Origin: Candidatus Leptovillus gracilis
GTDB lineage: Bacteria; Chloroflexota; Anaerolineae; Promineifilales; Promineifilaceae
Assembly: GCA_016716065.1 (NCBI GenBank)
Contig: JADJXA010000003.1
Span: forward strand, 496,001-560,000
Direction: 5' to 3'
Length of the DNA: 64,000 nt
Below, piece by piece: positions 35,795 through 43,871 of this stretch. Position 1 is the stretch's first letter, and the number at the start of each line of letters is the position of its first letter. The translations under genes and the position numbers were made by a program. The notes under the pieces were generated by a model. That model had not been told where the DNA came from and did no database searches. It saw only the letters and a list, made by a program, of their open reading frames with translations.

Positions 35795-36695
35795 TGTCGG
35801 TCGCCAGCGGCCCGGTATTAGGGGACGACATATCCTGAACAACGAGCAGCGGGACGAGGCCGTAGGTGATGAAGTTGGTGACGAGGTTGCCATACGGCCG
35901 TTGGCTGCCGCCGGAATGACCATGAGCGCTCAAAATCAGCAAATCCACTTTTTCCTGGTCCACCAGGTCATGCAAAGTGGTGATGACATTGTCGCCGACC
36001 AATAAACGGGTTTGGCTTCCTGGGGGCAGGCGGCGTTGCAGTTGTGCCAGGTAGTCGGTGGCGACGGTCTGGTTACGTTCGACGATCTGGGTCATCAGGG
36101 CGCTGTCTTCGGGGGTGAGAGCGTGGGGGTGGACCATTTCTGGCCGGGCGACAATGTGCGCCAGCAATAGTTCTGCCTGGTGGTATTGGGCCAGGCGGGT
36201 GGCAATCGGCAAGACGCTTTCGGCGCGCAGTGAACCATCGAGGGGGAGGAGGATACGGCCGTAGTGCAGTTCAGCCGGCCGATTATCGGCCGGCCACTCT
36301 GCCCGGACCAACAGAACAGATTTGCCTACCTGCCAGATTACCTTTTGCGCCACCCCGCTCTGGCTCTGGTTGCTGAGTACCACCAGGTCTACGTCATGGT
36401 CGTGGGCATAGGCCACCACCCGCGCAGCGGCCGGGCCTTCGAGCAAGACGCTGGTAACGGACAGGCCGCTTTGCTGCCACTGTCGGCTCATCTGGTCCAT
36501 GTAAGATTGTGCTTCTACTTTGCGCAAATACCAGTTCAGCGGGTCCACCTGGGGCGCACGGCCGTCATCCTCTGGCTCCACCACGTGCAGCAAGAAGAGA
36601 TGCCCGCCCACAGCCTGGGCAATGGCCCTGGCATGTGGCAGCACACACTCCGCCAGGGCAGACCCCTCTAGCGGTACAAGGATTCGGTCCAGCAT
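35727..36695 (-). CDS. Universal stress protein with two USP domains
   Basis: A 322-aa cytoplasmic protein. Domain 1 (1-145) starts MLDRILVPLEGSALAECVL; domain 2 (about 147-295) starts YGRILLPLDGSLRAESVL and ends LLILSAHGHSGGSQRPYGN with the ATP-binding G-2X-G-9X-G(S/T)-like loop. USP proteins bind ATP or act as phosphorylated stress sensors. Its 3' end overlaps the glucan synthase start, tying envelope glucan production to stress (inference). Confidence 0.9.
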   Translation of the reverse strand: MLDRILVPLEGSALAECVLPHARAIAQAVGGHLFLLHVVEPEDDGRAPQVDPLNWYLRKVEAQSYMDQMSRQWQQSGLSVTSVLLEGPAAARVVAYAHDHDVDLVVLSNQSQSGVAQKVIWQVGKSVLLVRAEWPADNRPAELHYGRILLPLDGSLRAESVLPIATRLAQYHQAELLLAHIVARPEMVHPHALTPEDSALMTQIVERNQTVATDYLAQLQRRLPPGSQTRLLVGDNVITTLHDLVDQEKVDLLILSAHGHSGGSQRPYGNLVTNFITYGLVPLLVVQDMSSPNTGPLATDNAFRSSGQAMGGQTFANANYAQ

Positions 36696-36780
36696 AATGC
36701 TCCTTCACAATAAGTTTCGACGTGGTTCATCCAGCAAGACATCCTCTTGACCGGATATATTTTTGTACGGGTCAGGCTGA

Positions 36781-36836
36781 ACGAAGCGGAGCATCCCCAA
36801 CGGCTTCATCCGTTTGGGATGAATGGGATGCTTCGT
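36781..36836 (-). terminator. Imperfect hairpin after the Lys-rich gene
   Basis: ACGAAGCGGAGCATCCCC and GGGATGCTTCGT flank a loop. On the minus strand it starts 9 bp after the stop of the Lys-rich gene at 36845, so it may terminate that transcript before the stress protein gene. Confidence 0.5.
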
Positions 36837-36844
36837 TTTGCAGG

Positions 36845-36964
36845 CTATTCCTTCTTGTCTTTTTTGTCTTTTTTGTCCTTTTTCACCTGTTTTTTCTTGT
36901 CCGCCTTCTTATCCTCTTTTTTATCCTTCTTGTCCTTCTTGCTATTGTTCTTATCTTTACTCAT
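36845..36964 (-). CDS. Tiny Lys/Asp-rich peptide (39 aa), paralogue B
   Basis: It starts MSKDKNNSKKDKKDKKE and ends KDKKDKKDKKE; more than half the residues are Lys and most of the rest Asp or Glu. AAAGGAGAAAG lies 5-15 bases before the ATG, an excellent ribosome site. Same architecture as the 41-aa peptide at 25316-25441. It sits between the rhomboid and universal stress protein genes, same strand. No known function; probably disordered. Confidence 0.6.
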   Translation of the reverse strand: MSKDKNNSKKDKKDKKEDKKADKKKQVKKDKKDKKDKKE

Positions 36965-37185
36965 GATTCTTTCTCCTTTCGATCAAATCTTATGGGGTTT
37001 TTATAGTCGCAAAGTGTCTTCTCAATATTCTGGGGTAAACGAGGCCTGAGCTTGTCGAAGGTCATTGGTTTCGGCAAGCTCAACCAACTGCACCCCCATT
37101 TATTGGGAAGATGCTATATAGCTGCCAAACGGCCGTTATCGGGCAACCAGCCGTGCTGACCCTTCCTACCTCTGCCTCCGTGTAA

Positions 37186-37851
37186 CTAGCCAGAGCGCAC
37201 CCTCGACGGCTGCGTCCGGTCGCTGCCCCGCAGCAAAAAGGCCAGACCAAGCCCGGCCACAAAGCCGCCGATATGGGCCATATAAGCGACGCCGCCCGTG
37301 TCCGTTGTGGTGGCGGCGATAGAACCAACGCCGCTAAAAAGCTGTAACACAAACCAGAGGCCAATGACGATCAACGCCGGAACCTGCATCACGCCCTGGC
37401 GCTGCAATACCTTGATCTTTCCCTGGGGAAATAACAAGATGTAAGCGCCAAGTACCCCGGCAATCGCCCCCGATGCGCCCAAATTTGGCACATTGGACCC
37501 AGCGCTAAACGCTAACTGGGCAAAAGTGGCGGCCAGACCACAAAGTAAGTAGAAAATGATGAACTTAACGTGTCCGAAACGGTTTTCGACGTTGTTGCCG
37601 AAGATGTACAAGTAAAGCATGTTGCCGCCCAGGTGCGCCCACCCGGCATGCATGAACATGGCCGTGAAAAGTGTCAGAGAATCGCCGACGGGATCAGCCA
37701 GGAAACGGGCCGGAACAAAAGCCCATTTTTCGATAAAGGCGTCACCGCCGCTCATCTCGACAAAGAAAAAGAGAACGTTCAGCGCGATCAGAGCATAAGT
37801 GACCACTGGGAAAGTTTTGCTGGCGCTGTCATCATCACCAATTGGGAACAT
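37186..37851 (-). CDS. Rhomboid-family intramembrane serine protease
   Basis: A 221-aa protein with six helices. The catalytic Ser is in GASGAIAG (Ser127) and the His in AHIGGFVAG (His193); HAGWAHLGGNMLYLYIFG is the conserved loop/helix-2 motif. It should cleave single-pass membrane proteins within the bilayer. It lies in a run of minus-strand stress genes, between the HPF-like gene and the Lys-rich peptide. Confidence 0.92.
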   Translation of the reverse strand: MFPIGDDDSASKTFPVVTYALIALNVLFFFVEMSGGDAFIEKWAFVPARFLADPVGDSLTLFTAMFMHAGWAHLGGNMLYLYIFGNNVENRFGHVKFIIFYLLCGLAATFAQLAFSAGSNVPNLGASGAIAGVLGAYILLFPQGKIKVLQRQGVMQVPALIVIGLWFVLQLFSGVGSIAATTTDTGGVAYMAHIGGFVAGLGLAFLLRGSDRTQPSRVRSG

Positions 37852-37919
37852 GAGGATTATCTCCTTCGCAACCGCACTTCTGACGTTTACTTCGCCTTAT
37901 ACACCTGGCGATCGCGGTC

Positions 37920-38267
37920 TTACTTATATTTTTGCGGCGTCTCCCCTTGCCGGTGGTCGTCCAGGCGTCCCAGCGTGCTTTCCAGGGACCGCATTAACTG
38001 CTCGGCCGCGCCTTCAACAGCCTGTTCCCAGGTCGCCGCATCATGGGTCACGGCCGTCGGGGAACGGCCAGCAAGACGGACCTCCAGCACGCAGCGCATA
38101 TCATGGGTGCCAAATTTGTTGTCGCTGTTCTCGTCACTCAGGTAGACTTCAACCCATGTGATTCGCTCGCTGAAACGCTCCAGGGTCTCCCCCACCATGG
38201 CTCTGACTTGTTCGGCCAGATCGTCATCGGCTTCGATATTTTTATCGGTGTTGATTTGAATTTTCAT
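37920..38267 (-). CDS. HPF/RaiA-like ribosome-associated (hibernation) protein
   Basis: A 115-aa protein with beta-alpha-beta-beta-beta-alpha pattern: MKIQINTDKNIEADDDLAEQ, then RITWVEVYLSDENSD, MRCVLEVRLAG, and helix EQAVEGAAEQLMRSLESTLG. It fits the HPF/YfiA S30Ae fold that binds the 30S decoding region in stationary phase, without a long C-terminal dimerisation domain. The internal ATG at 38267 is the natural start. Its neighbour upstream is a baeRF-type gene, also ribosome related. Confidence 0.75.
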   Translation of the reverse strand: MKIQINTDKNIEADDDLAEQVRAMVGETLERFSERITWVEVYLSDENSDNKFGTHDMRCVLEVRLAGRSPTAVTHDAATWEQAVEGAAEQLMRSLESTLGRLDDHRQGETPQKYK

Positions 38268-38308
38268 ATCTCTGTTGTCCTTGTAGGCGGCATCTGGCGT
38301 TACGTAGA

Positions 38309-39475
38309 TCAATAACGATAGATAGCGGCCAGGCCTGTCTGTGTCGGCATCTGCTCAGGGGACATGATGATAACTTCGCCGCCCATTTTCAGGGTCAAGG
38401 CTGCCAGGTCGTCGAGCGCGTCATCAATTTCCGGGTGTTCCAGGTTCGCCAGGAGGACAACGCCGGAAGCTGCGTCAATCTGGCCGGGTATTTCACGGCC
38501 GTTCTCGATCAGTAAGGTAGCCACTCGCCCAACAACGGCCGCTTTTGCCACCTGCGTCAGTTGGTCATAGCCGAGATTCTGGGACATGGCATTGCCGAAC
38601 TGCTCGACCAGCGCGGCCTGTCGTGCCAGATAATGCGGCTCGACGACTTGCCAGGCGCGCTGGCGGAGTTCATCCTGGGGCAGGGCGTCCGGGTTGATAT
38701 CCACGCTCTCCCCCAGTAAAAACGGGTTGCGGCTGACCTGGTGGAACAGATGATGATGTTCCGGCAAGGCCGCCAGGACCAGCGGCAGGGCCGATGGCAG
38801 CGAGTGACTTTCCAAAACGCCCCGGTCAACGGCGCGGAAGAAACGTTCGGCGTCGCCATCCACTTCGGCCGCCTTGCCGCCATGGCCGTGGTGCATGCCC
38901 GGCTGCATTCCCCCCGCGCCGCTGTGCTGCGTTCCCGTCACACCGCCATAAGAGGCGACGGTGAGGTGCGGGTCGGACAGTTCTTCGCCCAACGCTTCGG
39001 TAATTGTGCGCGGTACGTCTGGAGCCAGTTCGATCTCGTCGAGGGCGTTGCGGTTACCCTCGAAGAGTTTGATCTCCTGCCGACTCAGGCCCAGGATTTG
39101 GTAGCGATCGACCGACTGGAGTACGCGCAGCAGGGGTTTGGTGTGAAACGTGTCGGCCGCGATGGCCAACTCGGCCACGGGTCGTTGCAGTTTGTAAACG
39201 CGAAACAGATCCCTCGCTGCCAATATAGCCAGGCCGTCAAGGGTATGGTTCCAGAAATCACGGTCATCGGCCAGGGTTAGAAACGGTTCTAGCAGCGGTT
39301 GAATCTCGTTTGCCGGGTATTTTTGCAGCAGCGACGCTTCCAGTTTTTTCACCAGGTTGCCAAAGCGAATCGGGTCTTGCTGGTTTTCTGGATGCCGCCG
39401 GTGAGTTGTTTGGTAGAGTGAAAGACAGGGTGGCTCGCGGTCGTTTAAGATCTCCGCGATGGCATTTTTATCTAG
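38309..39475 (-). pseudogene. baeRF-type (archaeal/eukaryotic release-factor-like) protein, interrupted by an IS at codon 4
   Basis: The remaining ~388 codons read LDKNAIAEILNDREPPCLSL, then YQTTHRRHPENQQDPIRF, with a C-terminal eRF1-like domain ending ALTLKMGGEVIIMSPEQMP. The family is predicted to act on stalled or hibernating ribosomes. The first codons lie on the far side of the insertion (41058-41070): joining at CTAG restores ATG GAT CTA CTA GAT AAA, that is MDLLDKNAIAE, behind GGAGAAATTG. So the gene lost start and promoter; expression would need a promoter in the IS. The open frame running to 40291 is antisense to the transposase. Confidence 0.8.
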
Positions 39476-39529
39476 CAGCTTGTCGGAGAAGATACGTTTC
39501 TCCGAACAAAAATGATTTCGGTGTAAACT

Positions 39530-40354
39530 TTGGGTATGGCAAGAAAATTCAGAACTGCTGATTACGAAAAGACCCTGGACCTGCAAATCACCTTGCGCGA
39601 TGTCCTGCCACCCGACCATTTGGCTCGCTTCATTGTCGCTGTCGTCGCCCAACTTGATTTGGGGATCGTGTATAGAAAGTATAGTGAGCAGGGTGCGCCA
39701 CCATACGCCCCGGAAGTGATGTTGGGATTGCTGTTCTACAGCTATGCCAGCGGCGTATTCAGTTCGCGCAAGATTGAACGCGCCACCCATGAGGTGATTC
39801 CCTTTCGTTTCATTACCGGTGACATGCACCCCGACCATGACACGATTGCGGCTTTCCGCCAACAATTTCTGGCTGAACTGAAAGAGTTGTTTGTCCAGAT
39901 ACTGCTGATTGCCCAGGCGATGGGCTATTTGCAATTGGGTAACGTCAGTCTGGATGGCAGCAAAATCCATGCCGATGCGTCCAAGAGCAAAGCGGTCAGT
40001 TACCAGCGGCTGTTGGCTATCGAAGCCTATCTGCAAGCCGAAGTCGAGGAGTTGTTCACTTTGGCTGAAGTTGCCGATGGAGGACAACTGCCCGAAGAGA
40101 TGAACATTCCTGATGAGATTGCCCGACGCCAGCAGCAATTGGCGCGGCTGGCCGAAGCCAAGAAGGTGCTGGAGGAACGCGCCCAGGCCCGGTATGAAGC
40201 CGAGCAAGCCGAATACGAGGCCAAGATGCAAGCCCGGGCCGAAAAGACCGACCCACAGGAAAAAAGCCGCCGGGCAAACCACCGCAGCCACCCACTCCAG
40301 GACCCAGAGATAAAGACCAGTACAACTTCACCGACCCCGAATCGCGCATCATGA
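39530..40354 (+). CDS. IS1182-like transposase, N-terminal part
   Basis: A 274-aa piece: RKFRTADYEKTLDLQITLRD, then RFIVAVVAQLDL and PPYAPEVMLGLLFYSYASGV, then DHDTIAAFRQQF, all typical of the N-terminal domain of IS1182/IS5-superfamily DDE transposases. The frame departs from the family after EKTDPQ at a run of six A (about 40260-40266); with one more A it would continue KKPPGKPPQPPTPGP into the second part. It stops at 40354, overlapping the next ATG as ATGA. Confidence 0.85.
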   Translation: MGMARKFRTADYEKTLDLQITLRDVLPPDHLARFIVAVVAQLDLGIVYRKYSEQGAPPYAPEVMLGLLFYSYASGVFSSRKIERATHEVIPFRFITGDMHPDHDTIAAFRQQFLAELKELFVQILLIAQAMGYLQLGNVSLDGSKIHADASKSKAVSYQRLLAIEAYLQAEVEELFTLAEVADGGQLPEEMNIPDEIARRQQQLARLAEAKKVLEERAQARYEAEQAEYEAKMQARAEKTDPQEKSRRANHRSHPLQDPEIKTSTTSPTPNRAS

Positions 40355-41004
40355 AAAACGCCACCAACAGCGGCTTTGACCAACATTATAACGTCCAGGT
40401 AGTGGTTGACCATGACAGTCGTCTGGTAGTGGGCAATTGGTTGTGTGACCATACCAACGATAAACAGGCCGCCCTGCCAACTCTCGACACCGTACCACCA
40501 GTCGTGGGTCAGCCGAAAAAGGTCAATTTGGACACCGGCTATTTCAGCGAAAACAACATCGCCAGCTTGGAAGCGCGCGGCATTGACCCCTACATCGCCA
40601 CCGGTCGCAGCCCACACCATCAGGGTTGGCGTGCCTTTTTCCTGGACAATCCCAACCCGCCACCCAATGATGCTTCCGTCAAAGAGCAAATGGCTTACAA
40701 ACTGCAGACCACCCTCGGCAAAGCCACCTACCGTTTGCGCAAATCGACGGTTGAACCGGTTATCGGTATCATCAAGGAAACCTTGGGTTTCCGTCAGTTT
40801 TTCTCTGCGAGGCCTGGTTGCTGCCGGTGGCGAATGGACATTGGTTTGTCTGGCTTACAACTTGAAACGATTGCATACCTTGCAGGTTGGTTGATGGGGC
40901 GTTATTGCCCCCTGCCTGATGCCCGAAAACGGGCTGTAAAACCGTGCAAAATTCATGGTAATGAGGCCAATATGAGTTGCAAACTGCTTGTCTTGATGCT
41001 TTGA
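40351..41004 (+). CDS. IS1182-like transposase, C-terminal part (itself frameshifted)
   Basis: It begins MKNATNSGFDQHYNVQVVVD, the DDE-domain start, with NLDTGYFSENNIASLEARG and STVEPVIGIIKETLGFRQF. After RQF one extra T (five instead of four, near 40797-40802) diverts the frame. The native ending SLRGLVAAGGEWTLVCLAYN and RLHTLQVG is found in the adjacent frame to 40894. The native DDE protein is thus broken twice. Residues after FRQF in this reading are not native. Confidence 0.75.
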   Translation: MKNATNSGFDQHYNVQVVVDHDSRLVVGNWLCDHTNDKQAALPTLDTVPPVVGQPKKVNLDTGYFSENNIASLEARGIDPYIATGRSPHHQGWRAFFLDNPNPPPNDASVKEQMAYKLQTTLGKATYRLRKSTVEPVIGIIKETLGFRQFFSARPGCCRWRMDIGLSGLQLETIAYLAGWLMGRYCPLPDARKRAVKPCKIHGNEANMSCKLLVLML

Positions 41005-41057
41005 AATCGTTATTTGTCTATCATCGGGCCTTCAGAAGATATTTTTCCGACAGCCTG

Positions 41058-41070
41058 CTAGTAGATCCAT
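41058..41070 (-). other. Displaced first codons of the interrupted baeRF gene
   Basis: On the minus strand ATGGATCTACTAG encodes Met-Asp-Leu-Leu and ends in the CTAG target copy. GGAGAAATTG precedes it, a good ribosome site. It joins exactly to the codon series at 39475. Confidence 0.8.
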
Positions 41071-41101
41071 CAATTTCTCCAGGTTTCAGCAAAAGGGACG
41101 G

Positions 41102-41696
41102 TTAAATGTGGCTGCCGGAAAGCGCCGGTTTATCTGTGCCAGTGGGCTGCTGCGCCAAATGCTCTACTACTGATTGGCTATATAGTTTCTTACCGTCCCA
41201 ACGGCCGTTACCATCCCCATTCTTCCCGTTCAGCGGTGGGTTGATAAACAGGTCCATTGGAGCGGACACAGCAAGCGCCAATTCCGCGCGGACAACGGTG
41301 AGCAGGCTGTGCATGTCGTAGGGTTTTGGCAAAAAATTGGGCATCGCCTGTTGTCCAAGACGATGACCGACCTCTACGCGACTCAGGCTTGATGAGATGA
41401 TGACCCTGACGTGAGGGGCAATTTGGCGCAATTCTTCATATGTCTATTCGCCGTTCATCACCGGCATGTTCATGTCGAGTAAAACCAGGGCAACGCTTTG
41501 CCACTGCTGCCGGTAGATTTGCAAGCCTTCGTATCCGTTGACGGCGGTGTAAACCGGTACGTCCAAGTGATAGGTGAAAACATCGGTCAGCGAGCGATTC
41601 GCGTATATCCTGGTTATCGTCAATCACCAGAATACCGTCTGCCGCTACCACAGGCGGCAAATAATTAACTGAAATCATCCATTTGCTCCCATTCAT
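41102..41696 (-). pseudogene. Receiver-domain response regulator, inactivated
   Basis: The start gives GILVIDDNQDIRESL, with the phosphorylation-site acidic pocket. A short duplication at TCGCTCGCTGACC shifts the frame; in the right frame it continues DVFTYHLDVPVYTAVNGYEG and VLLDMNMPVMNGE, containing the phosphoacceptor Asp. Next a TAG replaces the expected Gln/Glu codon before TYEELRQIAPHVRVIISSSL and PNFLPKPYD. Two independent lesions, a frameshift and a nonsense change, argue for real decay. It lies beside the IS. Confidence 0.75.
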
Positions 41697-41759
41697 AAAC
41701 CCCCTTGGCGGTTTGCCAGTTAATGTGCAGCGCAGTTGGCTGCGTGAGGGGTGTTATAA

Positions 41760-41915
41760 TTAGAGTACCCCAAGCAGTTGTAAAATGACCAGGATGACAA
41801 CGATAACGAGCAGCGTGTGGATCCAATTGCCGGTACGGAGTCTTGGGTTCACACTTCCGCCCAAAAAGCCGAGCAGCCACAGGATGAACAGAATAACAAT
41901 GATAGTCCATAACAT
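41760..41915 (-). CDS. Small lmo0937-like membrane protein (51 aa)
   Basis: Two helices, MLWTIIVILFILWLLGFLGG and IHTLLVIVVILVILQLLGVL, joined by a short basic loop with GNWIH. This is the pattern of the lmo0937 family of tiny membrane proteins often found next to CsbD and YtxH stress genes. The ATG at 41915 has AGGGGAA upstream. It was hidden by a longer false frame (41665-41910). Confidence 0.75.
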   Translation of the reverse strand: MLWTIIVILFILWLLGFLGGSVNPRLRTGNWIHTLLVIVVILVILQLLGVL

Positions 41916-42007
41916 GAGGTTTCCCCTTTATGAGACTGGTTCAATCTATAAAGCTATAAAACTGAACCAATCTGGTACTAAGTGATCATCAAGAAATTAC
42001 ATGGCCC

Positions 42008-42040
42008 AGATTGGACCAATCTCCAAGATTGGCCCAATCT
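42008..42040. repeat. Double palindrome AGATTGG-A-CCAATCT / AGATTGG-C-CCAATCT
   Basis: Two 15-bp palindromes in a row that also pair with each other. A near-identical inverted copy is at 48918-48950 and a related one at 16854. It lies just after the YtxH gene and may be a terminator or REP-like repeat. Confidence 0.65.
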
Positions 42041-42073
42041 AAACGTGTAGATTATTCATAGCTAAATAGTTGA

Positions 42074-42448
42074 TCAGGAGCCGTTAACGGCCGTTTTCCC
42101 AGCTTCGACAACGGTGGCAAAACGTTCCTTTCCGCTGTCAATGACATCATGGCCCCGTTGTTGTATCTCTTCCACCTGTTCGTGCAGGCTGTCCGTAACG
42201 TGATGGGCTTTAGCCCGCAGCTGCGCGGCCGTGTCATCTACCGCGTCGGTTGTCTGCTCGCGCAAATCCCGACCTTTCCGCCGGAGCTGCTTCCGCGTTT
42301 TCTTGCCAGATTGCGGCGCTATCAGCAGCATCACGCCTGCGCCGATCAGGCTGCCCAGCAGCAGCCCGGCCAACAACATCAGCCCGGCCCAAAAGCCGCT
42401 TAAATTATTGTCATCTTGATTCTTTTTGTTACTTTTCTTGTTCTTCAT
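42074..42448 (-). CDS. YtxH-domain stress protein
   Basis: A 124-aa protein: Lys/Asn-rich start, one membrane helix (about 17-45, GFWAGLMLLAGLLLGSLIGAG), then the YtxH signature LLIAPQSGKKTRKQLRRKG and a coiled-coil tail rich in charged and Gln residues. The family is general-stress induced and membrane attached; molecular role unknown. Neighbours are other stress genes. Confidence 0.85.
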   Translation of the reverse strand: MKNKKSNKKNQDDNNLSGFWAGLMLLAGLLLGSLIGAGVMLLIAPQSGKKTRKQLRRKGRDLREQTTDAVDDTAAQLRAKAHHVTDSLHEQVEEIQQRGHDVIDSGKERFATVVEAGKTAVNGS

Positions 42449-42537
42449 GCTCTGGTTTCCTTATGAAAATAAATGGCGTTATCCAGTTGAAAAAGCTGCC
42501 CAAGGGTTGGTTTGGTCAATTCATCAATCAGTCGGCT

Positions 42538-42570
42538 AAACCTCCGAGGAGTTTCAGCCCTCGGAGGTTT
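42538..42570. terminator. Perfect 12-bp inverted repeat AAACCTCCGAGG
   Basis: Arms AAACCTCCGAGG and CCTCGGAGGTTT with a 9-base loop. Located 9 bp after the end of the GlsB/YeaQ-like gene on the minus strand; likely its terminator. Confidence 0.65.
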
Positions 42571-42579
42571 GAATCGCTG

Positions 42580-42855
42580 TTAACCCCTGCGCAGCCCTCT
42601 GCCCTGGAAGAGGCTAACAATTGCCAACAGAATGACGGCGCCGACGACCGAGACAACCAAAGCCGGCAAACTGAAATCGTTTTGGTTGATGGTGCCAATG
42701 CCCAACAGCGGCGTCAATACCAGACCGGCCAAAAACGCGCCGACGATGCCGACGATAATGTTGAGGATCAACCCTTGCTGCCCATTTGTGCGCATAATGA
42801 TGCTGGCTACCCAGCCAACAATACCGCCAACGACAAGCCATATAATAAAGTTCAT
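42580..42855 (-). CDS. GlsB/YeaQ/YmgE-family stress membrane protein
   Basis: A 91-aa protein with three helices: MNFIIWLVVGGIVGWVASII, LILNIIVGIVGAFLAGLVL and the C-terminal LPALVVSVVGAVILLAIV. This is the transglycosylase-associated (GlsB/YeaQ) family, induced by envelope or alkaline stress. Flanked by hairpins, so probably transcribed alone. Confidence 0.92.
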   Translation of the reverse strand: MNFIIWLVVGGIVGWVASIIMRTNGQQGLILNIIVGIVGAFLAGLVLTPLLGIGTINQNDFSLPALVVSVVGAVILLAIVSLFQGRGLRRG

Positions 42856-42930
42856 TTTATACTCTCCTTTAGAGTGTTTAAGTATGCACGCTGCCGTGCT
42901 TTACAAATTAGTTAGTGGCCCTTGCCCTGG

Positions 42931-42960
42931 ACCTGACAGGTTTTCGCAAACCTGTCAGGT
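42931..42960. terminator. Perfect 13-bp inverted repeat ACCTGACAGGTTT
   Basis: Arms ACCTGACAGGTTT and AAACCTGTCAGGT, loop TCGC. Located 10 bp after the CsbD gene stop on the minus strand; likely terminator. Confidence 0.65.
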
Positions 42961-42970
42961 CTTGCTGGAA

Positions 42971-43177
42971 TTAGTGAACCTTAGCGGCATCAAGCCGCTT
43001 GTTCAGCTCCTTTTCGGCGTCTTCTTTGGTGTAACCATATCGCTTTTGCAGTGCGCCGATCAGTTGGTCCGCCTTGCCATCCACCTGTTCCAGGTCATCG
43101 TCGGTGAGTTTGCCCCACCACTCTTTAACCTGACCCCGCATTTCTTTCCACTTGCCTTCAAAAATATCTTGGTTCAT
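42971..43177 (-). CDS. CsbD-family stress protein
   Basis: A 68-aa soluble protein: MNQDIFEGKWKEMRGQVKEW, then KLTDDDLEQVDGKADQLIGA and LQKRYGYTKEDAEKELNK. This is the full CsbD consensus; CsbD is a general-stress protein of unknown mechanism. The internal ATG at 43177 has GGAGG upstream, so the longer reading is rejected. Confidence 0.93.
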   Translation of the reverse strand: MNQDIFEGKWKEMRGQVKEWWGKLTDDDLEQVDGKADQLIGALQKRYGYTKEDAEKELNKRLDAAKVH

Positions 43178-43257
43178 CGTGTGATCCTCCAGATCATTTA
43201 GATAAACTGCCTTGATTGGTCGTTGGCGGTGCACCGGGCAGCAAGGCGCGCCGAGGT

Positions 43258-43623
43258 TTAGCTAACGTGAATCTTGGCGACTGCGTCGCGCAGCCGTTCC
43301 GCCACCCGGTCTGGCGTTTCGTCTTTGCTGATGAAACTGTCGGCTCCGGCCGAGAGCGCCGCCTGCTGCCGGGCATCCAGGTGGCTGATGAGGACAATGA
43401 CAACGGCCGCCGGGCAGGTGGCCCGCAGCGCCGGGAGCGAACTTTCTGTGGGGATTAACTCCCAGTCCACCACGATCATGTCGGGTTGGGTTTGAGCGGC
43501 TTCTTGCAAAACGGCCGTCCACTTGTTCGCCTCCCCAACTACCTGCATGTTCAAATCCAGCAGCATCAGCCGCAGAGCTGAACGGGTGTCGGTTTGGCTG
43601 TCGGCTATAAATACGCGAATCAT
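43258..43623 (-). CDS. Single-domain response regulator (receiver only)
   Basis: A 121-aa protein: MIRVFIADSQTDTRSALRLM, phosphoacceptor region MIVVDWELI, then VVIVLISHLDARQQAALSAG and SFISKDE with the conserved Lys. It lacks a DNA-binding domain, so it would act by protein contacts or as a phosphate sink. The second acidic position is Ser-Asp-like (AD rather than DD). The start at 43623 overlaps the preceding gene region by context TGACATG. Confidence 0.8.
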   Translation of the reverse strand: MIRVFIADSQTDTRSALRLMLLDLNMQVVGEANKWTAVLQEAAQTQPDMIVVDWELIPTESSLPALRATCPAAVVIVLISHLDARQQAALSAGADSFISKDETPDRVAERLRDAVAKIHVS

Positions 43624-43624
43624 G

Positions 43625-43869
43625 TCAATGCTCCGAGAACCGGGATTCATCCAGCGATTCAGTGATTGCTGCCTGCTTTGCCAGCAGAAATTCTTGCCAG
43701 GCATCGTTAAAAACGGCAATATGTCCCGGCTGCGCAATACCGATGACAACATCTGCCCAGTCTCTATGTTCGTCAGCCTTCTTTGCATATTCGGGATGCG
43801 CGCCAGTTCACCAATCTCATCGGTGCGCTCTTGCTGTGTGTTAAGCCAATCCTGGAATCGTAGAATCAT
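43625..43869 (-). pseudogene. YozE-like small protein, one-base frameshift
   Basis: The start reads MILRFQDWLNTQQERTDEIG ELAR in one frame. In the next frame it continues HPEYAKKADEHRDWADVVIG and FNDAWQEFLLAKQ and stops at 43625, two bases before the next ATG. One extra C after GCGCG would restore an 81-aa protein. The FQ.WL..Q..R.D.IG.LA pattern recalls YozE/SAM-like proteins, weakly. Decay or an assembly error. Confidence 0.5.
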
Positions 43870-43871
43870 CT

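Larger units (their letters stand above)
39476..41057 (+). mobile_element. Insertion sequence with IS1182-like transposase, 1582 bp
   Basis: Ends are CAGCTTGTCGGAGAAGATAC (left) and the complement of CAGGCTGTCGGAAAAATATC (right), about 15 of 20 matching. CTAG at 39472-39475 and 41058-41061 is the target duplication. The transposase is split into three frames by two one-base shifts, so the copy is probably inactive. It interrupts the baeRF gene. A 139-bp relative with the same ends is at 26960-27098. Confidence 0.85.

Noticed and set aside
36722..37049. Phe/Leu-rich plus-strand frames
   Set aside because: Antisense of Lys codons (CTT/TTC) in the Lys-rich peptide gene; the minus-strand reading has the ribosome site.
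40255..40270. Programmed -1 frameshift at an A AAA AAG heptamer in the transposase
   Set aside because: The zero-frame codons are GAA AAA AGC, so the heptamer is out of register; a second shift at 40798 also points to damage or error.
39476..40291. A 660-codon minus-strand frame joining the baeRF gene to sequence inside the insertion sequence
   Set aside because: The upstream third is antisense to the transposase and has no family features; the native baeRF start is displaced to 41070.
41665..41910. 81-codon minus-strand frame
   Set aside because: It overlaps the 51-aa lmo0937-like membrane protein in another frame, which has clear helices and a ribosome site.
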